Source: Paenibacillus contaminans
GTDB taxonomy: Bacteria > Bacillota > Bacilli > Paenibacillales > NBRC-103111
DNA length: 64,000 bases
Assembly: GCF_003285015.1 (NCBI RefSeq)
Contig: NZ_QMFB01000006.1
Coordinates: 1-64,000, forward strand
Direction of reading: 5' to 3'
Positions 63,086 through 64,000 of the stretch are shown one piece after another (within the stretch, counting starts at the first letter, position 1; the number at the start of each line of letters is the position of its first letter). Position numbers and translations under genes: made by a program. The notes under the pieces were generated by a model. It searched no databases and had not been told where the DNA came from. It worked only from the letters and a program-made list of their open reading frames with translations.

Positions 63086-64000
63086 TTATGGCGCCGTAAT
63101 AAACACCGGATTCTCGATTAACTGGCTGTAGTAATCGAAATAATGCCATTTATGCACCTTAACTTTATCTCCCAGCAGGCCGACGATTCCTTTGCCGTTC
63201 CACCAGTCGTTGAAAATGTAAACCCCGTCGGCGCCCGCTTCGTAAACATCGTACGCCCGTTTCTGGTACTGGGTTTTGCTGAGCGTCCGCTTCGTGTTTT
63301 CGACGGTTCCGCCGTTGCGGATGATCGCTTCTTGTTCCTTCGTTAAATCCGTTCCCGATAGATCGCTGACAATTCCGGCATAGAGCTTGACATTCGAGCC
63401 TTCGACCATGCTCATGAACGGAGAAATATCGAAGAAATCCTCGTATGAGATGTTCGACGGAATCAGAATATCGATCAAATCTTGATCGATCCAAGCTTGC
63501 GGATCCAGCCCGTAGCTTTCGTAGTTCCAGTATGGGATACGCACGCTTATCGTTTTATTCGGTAAAGCTGTCCGGATTTCGCTCATCAATTGCGTAATAA
63601 TCGATTTTCTGCTTGCAACGTCGGTCAATTCATTCCCGAACAAGTACGGGTATCTGCCGAAATCAAGGTTCACCCCGCTGACGTTGGGAATGGCCGCGAC
63701 TTCCGATAAAATGTTCTTGATATAATCCCTGAAAGAGGAATAGTAGTAGCTGAGCCGGAACGTCGGATTATTGTTGGCATCCAGCTGTCTTGCTTCGTAT
63801 GGAGTCCCGGTGTAATCGTTATACAACTGCCCGTTAAGCGCTGGGAACGACGTCATGCTGTAAAAAGCGTTCATTCGCAGCGAAATGTTAAGGTCGATTC
63901 CATTGGCGGAAGCGCTCTGTGCGAGAACCTCAGGCGCCCATTTGCCGCTTTCGTCATAAATATTTTGAATCGTTCCCTTAGCCAGCATATCGATTTCCCG
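63086..64000 (-). CDS. Glycosyl-hydrolase-like protein, cut by the right edge
   Basis: A minus-strand frame open to the window edge, at least 303 codons. It resembles the glycosyl hydrolase-like 10 (YngK/DUF187-type) family: a TIM-barrel with IPNVSGVNLDFGRYPYLFG, TISVRIPYWNYESYGLDPQAWIDQ, LIDILIPSN, and near the end GADGVYIFNDWWN. The usual family order runs from an N-terminal strand with Asp/His residues outside the window. The enzyme may cleave surface polysaccharides. The gene converges on the truncated kinase gene, with 43 bases between. Confidence 0.72.
   Translation of the reverse strand, partial: REIDMLAKGTIQNIYDESGKWAPEVLAQSASANGIDLNISLRMNAFYSMTSFPALNGQLYNDYTGTPYEARQLDANNNPTFRLSYYYSSFRDYIKNILSEVAAIPNVSGVNLDFGRYPYLFGNELTDVASRKSIITQLMSEIRTALPNKTISVRIPYWNYESYGLDPQAWIDQDLIDILIPSNISYEDFFDISPFMSMVEGSNVKLYAGIVSDLSGTDLTKEQEAIIRNGGTVENTKRTLSKTQYQKRAYDVYEAGADGVYIFNDWWNGKGIVGLLGDKVKVHKWHYFDYYSQLIENPVFITAP

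Overview
The window looks like a chromosomal segment of a Paenibacillaceae bacterium (Paenibacillus or Cohnella type). The reasons are strong AGGAGG ribosome binding sites with frequent TTG/GTG starts, YesM/YesN-type two-component systems placed next to sugar ABC transporters, lipoprotein solute-binding proteins, Tat-type leaders on surface proteins, and c-di-AMP (ydaO/yuaA) riboswitches. Species cannot be told from the sequence alone. No tRNA, rRNA, CRISPR array or intact insertion sequence was seen.

Region by region. (1) 0.4-11.9 kb: a carbohydrate locus with a large clan-A glycoside hydrolase on the minus strand, then a divergent YesM/YesN pair, a lipoprotein binding protein, two permeases and a GH125 exo-alpha-mannosidase, suggesting uptake and trimming of alpha-mannosides. 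(2) 12.0-13.2 kb: an ECF-type sigma factor fused to a degenerate metallopeptidase-like domain. (3) 13.5-28.7 kb: a second kinase/regulator pair, an LplA/LplB/YtcP-type transporter and a long run of catabolic genes: phosphotriesterase-like hydrolase, two amidohydrolases, fucose/arabinose isomerase-like protein, M24-fold protein, PhyH dioxygenase, mannonate dehydratase-like protein and an ASRT-family small-molecule-binding protein. (4) 28.7-32.4 kb: phage-tail-related material, namely a tail-collar-like gene fragment with internal repeats and a Tat-exported tailspike-like protein with an S74 self-cleaving chaperone. (5) 32.5-42.0 kb: potassium homeostasis. One c-di-AMP riboswitch faces left toward a small unknown protein; two more sit in tandem in front of a kdp operon (unknown Rossmann-like gene, small membrane protein, kdpF, kdpA, kdpB, kdpC), followed by a duplicated KdpD sensor without a kinase. 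(6) 42.1-51.1 kb: small hypothetical genes, a second PhyH/amidohydrolase module, ADP-ribosylglycohydrolase, AraC regulator, Gfo/Idh/MocA oxidoreductase, PhnA-like protein and a lone type-2 argC with candidate ARG boxes. (7) 51.2-54.9 kb: decayed, repeat-rich DNA with a LysR gene and a mosaic of hyuB, an IS3 transposase scrap and ald. (8) 55.1-58.8 kb: an AT-richer three-gene operon (ceramidase-like, D-glutamate cyclase-like, alanine racemase-like). (9) 58.8-64 kb: a Tat-exported beta-helix gene broken by an in-frame stop, an SGNH hydrolase, a sensor kinase lacking its catalytic half, and an edge-truncated glycosyl-hydrolase-like gene.

The points of most interest are the twice-occurring module of PhyH plus a pair of amidohydrolases in which one partner has the metal-binding HxH and the other has lost it; the stacked c-di-AMP control of kdp next to a kinase-less double KdpD; the sigma-peptidase fusion; and the self-cleaving tailspike-like surface protein. 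All function statements rest on reading motifs by eye; no database search was run.
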